From assembly GCA_040220415.1 (NCBI GenBank), contig JAVJUV010000116.1, positions 1 through 64,000 on the forward strand: a DNA stretch of 64,000 nucleotides. Reading direction: 5' to 3'. Of this stretch, positions 1-7,240 are shown piece after piece. Made by a program: the position numbers and the translations under genes. The notes under the pieces were generated by a model, which did no database searches, was not told the DNA's origin, and worked only from the letters and a program-made list of their open reading frames with translations. This stretch comes from JAVJUV01 sp040220415 (GTDB taxonomy: Bacteria > Pseudomonadota > Alphaproteobacteria > Rhodobacterales > Rhodobacteraceae). The first letter of the stretch is position 1, and each line of letters starts with the position of its first letter.

Positions 1-226
1 AGTCCACGATCTGCCGCTCGCCATCCTGCAATATCTTGTAGGAGCAAGCCCAGCCCTCGGCCAGGATGAAGGCCACAGCGTTCGACTGACCTTCATGGAT
101 CATTTCGTGACCGGACCGGAAACTGCGGCGTCGGCGATGGAAGCGGGCCAGCGTTTCCAAGTCGACATCCGACAGGGCGACGAAGGCCGAGAGTTTTTTT
201 GTAAGCGGGCTGTCCAGGATCGGCAT
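1..226 (-). CDS. Crp/Fnr family transcriptional regulator, N-terminal part (cut by window edge)
   Basis: Reading leftwards from an ATG at 224-226, an open frame runs off the window edge. The 75 visible residues begin MPILDSPLTKKLSAF and contain the cyclic-nucleotide-binding fold signatures of the Crp/Fnr family: a helix (LSDVDLETLARF), then a segment with GHEMIHEGQ, then FILAEGWACSYKIL followed by DGERQIVDF-like sequence. The effector cannot be told because the HTH domain lies outside the window. No N-terminal cysteine cluster is seen, so it is not a classical Fe-S Fnr. Family assignment is firm; function is unknown. Confidence 0.85.
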   Translation of the reverse strand, partial: MPILDSPLTKKLSAFVALSDVDLETLARFHRRRRSFRSGHEMIHEGQSNAVAFILAEGWACSYKILQDGERQIVD

Positions 227-400
227 GGGTCTCCATTTTGCTTGGGCTCGCAGGGTGGCCTCCCGATGCAACTAACCGATGCCGTGCAGTCGGAAACTGC
301 TCTGTATTAGTATGTACTACCAGATCCTGCCTATGCTCGTAAAACAATCCGACCAACACAGGTTGGATCGCTTGTCCCTCATTCGAAAGCGAAATCAATC
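227..400. other. intergenic region, divergent promoters expected
   Basis: This gap separates the leftward Crp/Fnr gene from the rightward 77-residue gene, so it should hold both promoters. I see no clear operator or terminator in it; overlapping short frames on both strands lack protein-like composition. Confidence 0.4.
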
Positions 401-634
401 ATGACCTTCCCCAATGATATTGCCGGAACAGCCGCGCTCGCCATTTGCGAGTCGTTGCTGCTCGCCCTGAACGATCACAAGATCCTTCCCGAAAGGGAAA
501 TTGTCGGTGTGCTGAAAGATGCCGCGGCGGCGCACGAAAGAGCTCAGTCAGACGATCAGGATGCGCTGCACACTGCCGTGGCCACGCTGATCAATGGAAT
601 TCTGGCCGGAGGCAATTCGGTGCGCCGGCCCTGA
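401..634 (+). CDS. hypothetical small protein (77 aa)
   Basis: ATG start; 77 residues, acidic and helical, beginning MTFPNDIAGTAALAICESLL and ending in a basic RRP tail. It has no signal peptide, membrane segment or cysteine motif. Alternating helical heptad-like hydrophobics (AALAICESLLLAL, IVGVLKDAAAAHERA, TAVATLINGIL) suggest a small three-helix protein. It stands between the Crp/Fnr regulator and the antiporter. I do not recognise a family. Codon use is like that of neighbouring genes, which supports it being real. Confidence 0.55.
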   Translation: MTFPNDIAGTAALAICESLLLALNDHKILPEREIVGVLKDAAAAHERAQSDDQDALHTAVATLINGILAGGNSVRRP

Positions 635-709
635 AGGGGGGGCGAGCCTCCCGAACTCGCCGTCGGACTCGCGGTCACGTGGACATGGTGTTTCAGGTTA
701 CATCGGGGA

Positions 710-732
710 ACTTTCCCATTCGATTGGAAAGT
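710..732. repeat. inverted repeat upstream of antiporter gene
   Basis: ACTTTCC (710-716) and GGAAAGT (726-732) form a perfect 7-bp inverted repeat with a 9-nt loop in the 204-bp gap before the antiporter. It could be an operator or a leader hairpin; no T-run follows. Confidence 0.3.
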
Positions 733-874
733 GAAGTTGTCCCTCTTCTCGGTTTTGAAAATCAATCGCCGACAATGACATCGAAGCGGCGGGACAGCCG
801 ATCTGCATCGCTGGCTCGTCGCAATTTGCCCGAAGTTATTGAATGAACTTTCAGTCGAAGTGCACAAGAAGACC

Positions 875-2134
875 ATGCAAGATCCCCTATTCGGCTTCGA
901 TGCCTATCACATCCTGCTCGTTTCATTAGGCGCGAGCTTGATTGTTTCATACTGGCTTCCCCATTTCTTTGTGCGGCGCCCGCCAGCTGCGACCGCCCTT
1001 CTCATGGCCTGCGGCATGGTGGGTTCCCTGCTGTTTCCCAGCGTCGTTGCAGGGATCGATCCCACCGCAAGCCCGGCGCTCTGGGAGTTCGTGGCCGAAA
1101 TCGTGGTGATCATCGTACTTTTTACGACCGGGCTGCAGATCGACGATCTGGGAGGGCGGCGGCTATGGTGGCCGACCGTCAGGCTTCTTGTCATTACCAT
1201 GCCGATCACCATTGCAGCCGTCGCGTTTCTCGGCTGGAGCCTTGCCGGAATGACGGTGGGAGGAGCCATCCTGCTTGGAGCCGTACTGGCGCCGACCGAT
1301 CCTGTACTTGCCGGCGATCTCCAGATCGGTCCACCGCTCGAGGGAAACGAGCACCCGGTTCGGTTCGCCCTGACCACCGAGGCAGGGTTGAATGATGGTC
1401 TTGCCTTCCCCTTCGTCTACCTTGCTCTTCACGTCGCCTCCCGAGGAGCGGATCCTTCGCTCTGGCTGGCGGAATGGCTCGCGTGGGACGTCCTTTATCG
1501 CATCCTCGTCGGAACCATATTCGGCATGGGCATCGGCTGGTTTCTCGGGCGCCTCCTCGTTGCGGTTCCCGGCTGGAACACGGCAGCAGCCTCGGGTCCT
1601 GGCGTGCTGGCTCTCGCCGGTGTCTTTCTGGCCTACGGGATGGTGGAGCTTGCCGAAGGCTACGGCTTCATTGCCGCCTTTGTTGCGGGGCTGGTGTGTC
1701 GGCGGGTCGAGGCCCGGCACCGGTTTCACCAGCATCTTCACGCCTTCGCACGCTCGATCGAACATTCGATCACCGCAATCCTTCTCGTGCTCCTCGGCAG
1801 CGTCATGCCCTCACTCTGGCCCCATCTCGATTGGAGCCACACGATCATCGGCTTCAGTCTGATCCTTTTTATCAGGCCGATCGCCGGAATGTTGGGACTG
1901 CTCGGAAGCCCGCTGAGCTTAGGATCCCGAGCCGTGGTTTCCATTTACGGGGTGCGCGGGATAGGGTCGCTCTACTACCTCGGATACGCCTCCACACACC
2001 TGGAGTTCATAGACGAAGGCCCTCTCTGGGCGCTCGTGGCATTCACTATCTTCGCTTCAACCCTGATTCACGGTCTGACAGCGACCACGACGGTCGAGAT
2101 TCTCGAACGCGAGCACATCAACGTCGGCGATTGA
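875..2134 (+). CDS. Na+/H+ (cation/proton) antiporter, CPA1/NhaP type
   Basis: A 419-residue polytopic inner-membrane protein with about twelve hydrophobic segments and the NhaP-type exchanger core. The second half of the core holds the ion-binding region with LGAVLAPTDPVLAGDLQ (the TDP motif of CPA1 exchangers) followed by TEAGLNDGLAFPFVYL, the ND-type motif in the conserved membrane aspartate helix. The family exchanges cytoplasmic Na+ or K+ for protons. ATG at 875 is preferred; an in-frame TTG at 839 would add 12 residues (NELSVEVHKKT). It stands alone. No cytoplasmic C-terminal regulatory domain is present. Confidence 0.88.
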   Translation: MQDPLFGFDAYHILLVSLGASLIVSYWLPHFFVRRPPAATALLMACGMVGSLLFPSVVAGIDPTASPALWEFVAEIVVIIVLFTTGLQIDDLGGRRLWWPTVRLLVITMPITIAAVAFLGWSLAGMTVGGAILLGAVLAPTDPVLAGDLQIGPPLEGNEHPVRFALTTEAGLNDGLAFPFVYLALHVASRGADPSLWLAEWLAWDVLYRILVGTIFGMGIGWFLGRLLVAVPGWNTAAASGPGVLALAGVFLAYGMVELAEGYGFIAAFVAGLVCRRVEARHRFHQHLHAFARSIEHSITAILLVLLGSVMPSLWPHLDWSHTIIGFSLILFIRPIAGMLGLLGSPLSLGSRAVVSIYGVRGIGSLYYLGYASTHLEFIDEGPLWALVAFTIFASTLIHGLTATTTVEILEREHINVGD

Positions 2135-2246
2135 CATCTTGCTGCTCGTGCAGCTCCAACCGCCCCGCTTGCACCAGGGGAAGATGATTGCCCTCCCGAT
2201 CAAAGAAGAAAACGTCCACATCAAACTCAACTCCAATGCCGCCCAT
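2118..2246 (-). pseudogene. possible short gene or gene remnant
   Basis: On the minus strand a 42-codon frame starts MGGIGVEFDVDVFFFD and ends HEQQDVNRRR. Its composition (alternating hydrophobic and acidic residues, typical turns) looks like a fragment of a folded protein, and the frame continues a few codons upstream of the ATG before a stop. It overlaps the antiporter's 3' end by 17 bp. It is too short to assign; it may be the eroded tail of a lost gene. Low certainty. Confidence 0.22.
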
Positions 2247-2457
2247 CCAAGCGTTCTCTTTGGGTGAGGGCAGTCACTTAAGTGCCATAGGTCACGCGAG
2301 TTGCCTTGGCCCTGTGGCGAGAGCGACAGAAACGCCTTCTGCAGGCTGACGCAGATTAGTGCAGTGGGCAGCGTATCGGGCGACTATGCCTTGATACCCA
2401 CGGCAGACGAAATGGCGCCGCGCCATGTCCCGTGGGTATGAGCAAAGGACCACCACG

Positions 2458-3093
2458 ATGAATCGGAATGCAACGATTTTTGCACTGGCCACCGCGATCG
2501 CCGTGACCGGCTGCACATACAATGACGGCACGCCAAACCAACCTGCGACAGGTGCGATTGTCGGAGGCGCTGCGGGAGCTGCCCTTGGCAACGCTATCGG
2601 GGATGACACGCGTTCCACCATCATAGGTGGCGCAATCGGCGCGGCGGTGGGTGGTACTATCGGGGCCGACATGGCCCGGCAAGAACGCGAGTTGAATCAA
2701 CAGCTGGCGGGCAGCGGCGCGGTAATCACCAACACGGGCAGCCAACTCCGTGTCATTCTGCCCGAAGGCGTGACCTTCTCGACGGGATCCGCCTCTGTTG
2801 CATCCAGCTTCCTTCCGGCTCTACGTGAGGTCGCCCGCTCGCTTGAAGCGCATCCGAGTTCGACCGTCCGCGTCGTTGGTCACACCGACAATGTCGGTTC
2901 TGCAGCCTACAACAACCAGCTGAGTCGGGAGCGCGCCCTGGCCGTTGCCCGTATCCTGATCAGGTATGGCGTATCCTCGACCCGAATTACCTATTCCGGA
3001 CGCGGCTTCAACGAACCAATCACTTCGAACGCCACAGCCGCAGGTCGGGCGCAGAACAGACGGGTGGAAATCGTAATCACACCAACCAACTGA
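2458..3093 (+). CDS. OmpA-family lipoprotein (YiaD-like)
   Basis: A 211-residue outer-membrane lipoprotein. The signal peptide MNRNATIFALATAIAVTGC ends in a lipobox (AVTGC). A glycine-zipper region follows (IVGGAAGAALGNAIG and IGGAIGAAVGGTIGADMA), then an OmpA-like peptidoglycan-binding domain in the C-terminal 110 residues, with VGHTDNVGSAAYNNQLSRER and GRGFNEPI...GRAQNRRVEI, the diaminopimelate-binding NxxLSxxRA and NRRVEI motifs. An upstream in-frame ATG at 2425 would place residues before the signal peptide; the ATG at 2458 with AAAGGA ahead is preferred. It presumably tethers the outer membrane to the cell wall. Confidence 0.9.
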   Translation: MNRNATIFALATAIAVTGCTYNDGTPNQPATGAIVGGAAGAALGNAIGDDTRSTIIGGAIGAAVGGTIGADMARQERELNQQLAGSGAVITNTGSQLRVILPEGVTFSTGSASVASSFLPALREVARSLEAHPSSTVRVVGHTDNVGSAAYNNQLSRERALAVARILIRYGVSSTRITYSGRGFNEPITSNATAAGRAQNRRVEIVITPTN

Positions 3094-3112
3094 CCTGGTC
3101 GCCCGCACAGGG

Positions 3113-3127
3113 GTGATTTCAAATCAC
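3113..3127. repeat. perfect palindrome downstream of OmpA-lipoprotein gene
   Basis: GTGATTT-C-AAATCAC is a perfect 7-bp inverted repeat around a single C, 20 bp after the lipoprotein stop and about 125 bp before the CsbD gene. A 1-nt loop is unsuited to a terminator, so a dimeric regulator site is likelier. The regulator is unknown. Confidence 0.35.
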
Positions 3128-3252
3128 AAACCACGCAATCCCCGCATCGTCCGAGAACTGACCTGCTTCAGCGCAGTCAGGGGAGAAGCGGGGAGCCCTT
3201 CAGATATCATTTTCTGGTCTGATGGTCAGACTTCAGCCGAGAGGAGAACGTT

Positions 3253-3426
3253 ATGGACAAGGATCGGGTAGTTGGTTCCGCAAGGCTCGTAAAAGGGAAG
3301 ACCAAGGCAGCCATCGGAAAGGCGATCGGCGACACGAAGCTGGAAGCGGAGGGCGAGGCCGAAAAGGTTGCGGGCAAGGTCCAGAACGCTGTCGGCAGCA
3401 TCAAGGATGCGATCCGTGACGCTTAG
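3253..3426 (+). CDS. CsbD family stress protein (57 aa)
   Basis: Small ORF with the CsbD pattern: MDKDRVVGSARLVKGKTK followed by AIGKAIGDTKLEAEGEAEK and VAGKVQNAVGSIKDAIRD. CsbD proteins are soluble helical general-stress proteins of unknown biochemical role, widespread in Alphaproteobacteria. A good Shine-Dalgarno (GAGGAG) lies 8 bp before the ATG. It is followed by two further microprotein genes on the same strand, forming a small stress-type cluster. Confidence 0.88.
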   Translation: MDKDRVVGSARLVKGKTKAAIGKAIGDTKLEAEGEAEKVAGKVQNAVGSIKDAIRDA

Positions 3427-3543
3427 GACCACCACACAAGCGCGCGCGACTTCACTCGGAGACGAAGGTCAAGGCAGCGCGTCATCCTACCTGACGCAAT
3501 CCCCTTTGGTCCGCATGCTTCAGAAGCCAGCGAGGAACATGCA

Positions 3544-3684
3544 ATGACTCGGAATGTCCTTCTTGTCCTTATCGGTGTGCTCGCCGTTTGCGCCGTTACG
3601 GTAGGTTACCTCTACTACCAGGAACGCCAGAGCGGAATCGACATCCAGATCGACGGCCAGGGCGTGTCAATCGACGGCAACTGA
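3544..3684 (+). CDS. 46-residue single-span membrane microprotein
   Basis: ATG at 3544 preceded by GAGGAA. The product starts MTRNVLLVLIGVLAVCAVTV, one N-terminal membrane helix, followed by YLYYQERQSG and a short polar tail with IDIQIDGQGVSIDGN. Small membrane peptides with this layout occur next to stress genes in Rhodobacterales; no function is known. It lies between csbD-like and DUF3309 genes on the same strand, which supports it being a true gene. Confidence 0.65.
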   Translation: MTRNVLLVLIGVLAVCAVTVGYLYYQERQSGIDIQIDGQGVSIDGN

Positions 3685-3719
3685 ACGCAAGCCGTCCGAG
3701 GACCGCAGACGCAACCATA

Positions 3720-3740
3720 GGGGCTCTCGGAGAGAGCCCC
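3720..3740 (+). repeat. intercistronic hairpin flanked by direct repeats
   Basis: GGGGCTCTC (3720-3728) pairs with GAGAGCCCC (3732-3740) around a 3-nt loop. The direct repeat ACCATAGG flanks the stem at 3714-3721 and 3741-3748. No T-run follows, so this is more likely an RNA-stability or processing stem between two microprotein genes, or a partial terminator. Confidence 0.5.
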
Positions 3741-3756
3741 ACCATAGGAGCACACC

Positions 3757-3921
3757 ATGTCAATCAGCACCATCCTGATCATCATTCTTGTCATCTTCCT
3801 TCTGGGCGGGTTCAGCGGACGTTTCGGCGGCTATGGCTACGGCTACGGTCATGCCGGGGTCGGAGTCCTGGGCACGGTACTGATCATTGTGGTCATCCTG
3901 ATGCTGCTCGGTCGCATTTGA
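3757..3921 (+). CDS. DUF3309 family membrane microprotein (54 aa)
   Basis: Two hydrophobic helices, MSISTILIIILVIFLLGG and VGVLGTVLIIVVILMLLG, joined by a glycine/tyrosine-rich loop (GRFGGYGYGYGHAG) and ending in LLGRI, as in DUF3309 proteins. RBS TAGGAG lies 7 bp before the ATG. Members are small inner-membrane proteins of unknown role, often next to stress genes. It is the last gene before the tRNA-Phe island. Confidence 0.85.
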   Translation: MSISTILIIILVIFLLGGFSGRFGGYGYGYGHAGVGVLGTVLIIVVILMLLGRI

Positions 3922-4100
3922 CCGCAGACCTATGTGCCGTGCGACCTCAACGAAGCAGCGGTTGTGCCTACTCGGCGCGTGAATTATTCGCGACGGGTTC
4001 CAGTGGGTAGGAGAGGTTTGCCTGCTGAAAGCCGGTTGAAAGTCAGTGGGCCATTGGACGTTCTTCAGTCTCTCAGGTTTCCTGTAAGCCCTTGACATAA

Positions 4101-4116
4101 TGGTGCCCGGGGGCGG
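4101..4116. repeat. attachment site, left copy (displaced tRNA-Phe 3' end)
   Basis: Exact 16-bp copy of the tRNA-Phe 3' end. Only these bases of the tRNA are present, so it is an att remnant and not a tRNA gene. The sequence diverges immediately on both sides (A and C here; T and A at the right copy). Confidence 0.88.
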
Positions 4117-4333
4117 CATAACCTGTTGTTTTTATTGTAATAAGTTACGATGCGGTGGGACTTTTTTCTTTCATCATGTTTATTGGATTTTTCAGGATAT
4201 GTGTCCCACTTTTCCGGAGGGGAATAAGGTTGGAATTTGCCAGTTACGCCTGCGCAGTTCTCTCCCTGCGCCTGGACATGACCGCGGCAATCTTTACCAA
4301 TGATTTGAGTAGACAAGAACGATTTGGACGAGT
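4117..4333. promoter_or_regulatory. left arm of island with inverted GTGGGAC/GTCCCAC sites
   Basis: AT-rich 217-bp stretch holding GTGGGAC at 4155-4161 (followed by a T-run) and GTCCCAC at 4203-4209 (followed by TTTT). The same heptamer pair in the same AT-rich setting occurs at 21075-21109. This fits integrase or excisionase arm-type binding sites. The promoter of the first helicase gene must also lie here. No convincing gene is present. Confidence 0.55.
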
Positions 4334-7183
4334 GTGACTAACCCACGCCTCACCTGCCCGATCTGCATGCACCGTGAGGCCGGATTGATCCCCGCCCCTC
4401 GGCATGTGCCCGCGTGGGATGACCTGACCGGCCCGGAACAGATGACCATGTTGGCCGAGGTGGGCGCCGCACTTGGTCGTGGCACGGCTGGTTTCGTTGC
4501 CTCATCCGATCACGGCCATTTTCACCTGCGGGAAGCCAGTGGCGCACGCCTGACGACCGGCGGCCGCGATCCCCTTCTGCCCCTGCTCGCCGAACGGCTC
4601 GATACGGCGCACTCGGTCGACCTGGCAATCGCCTTCGCCATGGACAGCGGCGTAGCCCTGCTTGAGCCCTGGTTCCGGGAGCTGCTGGCGCGCGGCGGGC
4701 GGCTCAGGATCGTGGTGGGCGACTATCTGGATACGACCGATCCAACTGCGTTGGCGCGCCTGCTGGACCTGGAAGGGGCAGAGCTGTTTGTGTTCGAGAC
4801 CAGCGGCCTCAGCTTTCATCCCAAGGCCTGGCTGTTCCGCGCCGCGGATGCACGTGGGGCGGCGATCGTCGGCAGCTCGAACCTGTCCCAATCGGCGCTG
4901 ACCGATGGCGTGGAATGGAACCTGCATTCAGAAGATGCCGCCGACAGCGTCGGAGCGGCCTTTCAGGACCTGCTGGCTCGCCCTGAAGTCAAACCCCTGA
5001 CCGCCGCCTGGATCGATGCCTATGCGAAACGCCGCAGAGCTAGGCCGATGCCCGAATTCACAGCGCGCGTTGTTGCAGAGGAAGGCCCGCCACCTGAACC
5101 GCACACGATCCAGCAGGAGGCGCTTGCGGCGCTTGCGCAGAGCCGTTCGAACGGCCACCGCGCCGGGCTTGTCGTGCTCGCCACCGGACTGGGCAAGACC
5201 TGGTTGGCCGCGTTTGATACAATCCGTGCCAGGGCGGGCCGCATCATCTTCGTCGCCCATCGGGACGAGATTCTGAACCAGGCCATGGCGGCCTTTCGCA
5301 AGGTCCGCCCCGAGGCCAAGCTGGGCCGCTACACGGGCACCGAGAAGGAGGCGGACGCGGAAATCCTTTTCGCCTCGGTCCAGACACTGGGCCGCATCGG
5401 TCACTTGCGCCAGTTCGACCGAGACCATTTCGACTACATCGTGGTCGATGAATTCCACCACGCCGCCGCCCGCACCTATCAGAAGCTGATCGAGCATTTC
5501 ACACCCGGTTTTCTGTTGGGCCTGACCGCGACGCCCGACCGGACCGATGGCGCGGACCTCCTCGGCCTGTGTGGTGAAAACCTCGTCTACGAATGTGACC
5601 TGTTCCGCGGGATCGACGCGGGACACCTGTCGCCTTTTCACTATTTCGGCGTGCCGGATGACGTGGATTACGCACAGATCCCCTGGCGCTCCGGCCAGTT
5701 CGATCCGACCGCGCTAGACGCAGCCCTGGCCACCGAGGCGCGGGCGCTGAACGCGCTGGACCAATACCGCAAACGCGCAAGCGGCCCCGCGATCGGCTTT
5801 TGCTGTTCCATGCGCCACGCCGACTACATGGCGGATTATTTCGGCGCCGCCGGGTTGAACGCAGTCGCAGTCCATTCGGGTCAAAGCTCCGCACCGCGGG
5901 CGAGCTCCCTCGCAGCGCTCGGTCGCGGCGAGATCGACATCCTTTTCGCGGTCGACATGTTCAACGAAGGCGTGGACGTGCCCGAGATCGGCACCGTCCT
6001 GATGCTGCGCCCCACCGAAAGCGCGATCATCTGGCTGCAGCAACTCGGCCGCGGCTTGCGCCGCGTCGAAGGCAAGGTGCTGCAGGTGATCGACTATATC
6101 GGCAACCACCGCAGCTTCCTCACCAAGGTCGCAACCCTTCTGCAGGCCGGCGCAGGGGATCGCTCGATCTCGACCAAGCTGGAGGCGCTTCAGGTCGGTG
6201 AGTTCCAGATGCCGAAGGGCTGCGAGATCACTTATGAGCTCGAGGTCATCGACATCCTGCGGAATCTTCTCCGCCCGAAAGAAGGCGCGGCGGAGCTCGA
6301 AGCCTTCTATGTCAATTTCCGGGACCGGACCGGTATCCGCCCCACGGCTGTCGAGGTCTTCCGCAACGGCTTCGACCCCCGCGCCTCCGGCCATGGCGGC
6401 TGGTTCGACTTTGTGCGGGACATGGGCGATCCCTTGCCCGAACGCCCTTTTGCCACTCACGGTCGTCTCTTGGGTGAATTGGAAAGGCCCAGTGGTTTGT
6501 CCCGATCCGCCTTGACCGGATTGCGTGACGTCGTAGCCGGGCGGCAACCGAGCGATGGCATTTCAGAACTGGCCTTCAACCCGCACCTGGCTAAGGGCAG
6601 CGACGGCTGGCGGCTGGCGCGACCTGACGCCTCCGGCGAGCTGGAACTGCTTGTGCGCGAGTTGGTCGAATGGCGCCTGGCGGAAACGCCCATCGTTCGC
6701 GAGGCCGCCGAGGCATCCGCGACCTTTGTCGGCAAACCGAAAAAACTGGCGCTTTGGCAGCGCTACTACGTGCCGAACATCGCCGAGTTCTTTGGCGAAG
6801 AATACAAGCAAAACGTCTGGCGCACCGGGATGAAAGCACTGCCCGAAAAGAAGATCATGATCCTTCTGGCCAATGTCTCGACCCAGGACCTGACCTATGA
6901 GAACGCGTTTCTCAGCCCGTCGCGGCTGAAATGGTTCAGCCAGAACCGGACACAGCAGAGCGACAAACATGGCCGGATCATCAGCGGTGAGGAAGGCCAC
7001 GAGGTACACCTGTTCATCCGCCGCGGGAACAAGGTGAACGGCAAGGTCAATCCGTTCATCTATTGCGGGCAGCCCAGGTTCGCCGGATGGGAAGGCGATA
7101 AACCAATTGAAGTACAGTGGGAATTAGCTTCGCCAGCACCGCGCGAGCTTTGGGCGGAGCTCGGAATTCCAAATCAAGACTGA
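4334..7183 (+). CDS. HIT-like/PLD/DEAD-box helicase fusion with DUF3427 C-terminus
   Basis: A 949-residue protein, start GTG. Residues 1-75 resemble a divergent HIT domain (CPIC near the start, APRHVPAWDDL, then H60-x-H62-x-H64). Residues 85-240 are a phospholipase-D-type domain with one HxK motif (H162, K164) and GSSN at 180-183. Residues 260-600 are a superfamily 2 helicase: Walker A ATGLGKT with K288, DEFH at 372-375, TATPDR, and motif VI QQLGRGLRR. The last 120 residues match DUF3427. Such proteins are taken to be DNA translocases with nuclease activity and recur in defence islands. First gene of the cargo block; GC is high, like the host. Confidence 0.85.
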   Translation: MTNPRLTCPICMHREAGLIPAPRHVPAWDDLTGPEQMTMLAEVGAALGRGTAGFVASSDHGHFHLREASGARLTTGGRDPLLPLLAERLDTAHSVDLAIAFAMDSGVALLEPWFRELLARGGRLRIVVGDYLDTTDPTALARLLDLEGAELFVFETSGLSFHPKAWLFRAADARGAAIVGSSNLSQSALTDGVEWNLHSEDAADSVGAAFQDLLARPEVKPLTAAWIDAYAKRRRARPMPEFTARVVAEEGPPPEPHTIQQEALAALAQSRSNGHRAGLVVLATGLGKTWLAAFDTIRARAGRIIFVAHRDEILNQAMAAFRKVRPEAKLGRYTGTEKEADAEILFASVQTLGRIGHLRQFDRDHFDYIVVDEFHHAAARTYQKLIEHFTPGFLLGLTATPDRTDGADLLGLCGENLVYECDLFRGIDAGHLSPFHYFGVPDDVDYAQIPWRSGQFDPTALDAALATEARALNALDQYRKRASGPAIGFCCSMRHADYMADYFGAAGLNAVAVHSGQSSAPRASSLAALGRGEIDILFAVDMFNEGVDVPEIGTVLMLRPTESAIIWLQQLGRGLRRVEGKVLQVIDYIGNHRSFLTKVATLLQAGAGDRSISTKLEALQVGEFQMPKGCEITYELEVIDILRNLLRPKEGAAELEAFYVNFRDRTGIRPTAVEVFRNGFDPRASGHGGWFDFVRDMGDPLPERPFATHGRLLGELERPSGLSRSALTGLRDVVAGRQPSDGISELAFNPHLAKGSDGWRLARPDASGELELLVRELVEWRLAETPIVREAAEASATFVGKPKKLALWQRYYVPNIAEFFGEEYKQNVWRTGMKALPEKKIMILLANVSTQDLTYENAFLSPSRLKWFSQNRTQQSDKHGRIISGEEGHEVHLFIRRGNKVNGKVNPFIYCGQPRFAGWEGDKPIEVQWELASPAPRELWAELGIPNQD

Positions 7184-7208
7184 TAGCTTAGAAAAAACCA
7201 ATTTAGCG

Positions 7209-7222
7209 TTGCCCCTGAGGGC
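7209..7222 (+). repeat. short hairpin between helicase genes
   Basis: TGCCC-CTGA-GGGCA in the 57-bp gap between the two helicase genes. Five-bp stem with a tetraloop and no T-run; perhaps translation coupling or chance. Confidence 0.25.
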
Positions 7223-7240
7223 ATAGGAACACAACAGCAC

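Noticed and set aside
4101..4116. Second tRNA-Phe gene
   Set aside because: Only the last 16 bases of the tRNA are present; the remainder of the cloverleaf is missing, so it is an att copy.
4065..4316. Minus-strand frame across the left attachment site
   Set aside because: It spans the att core and the arm sites and lacks protein-like composition.
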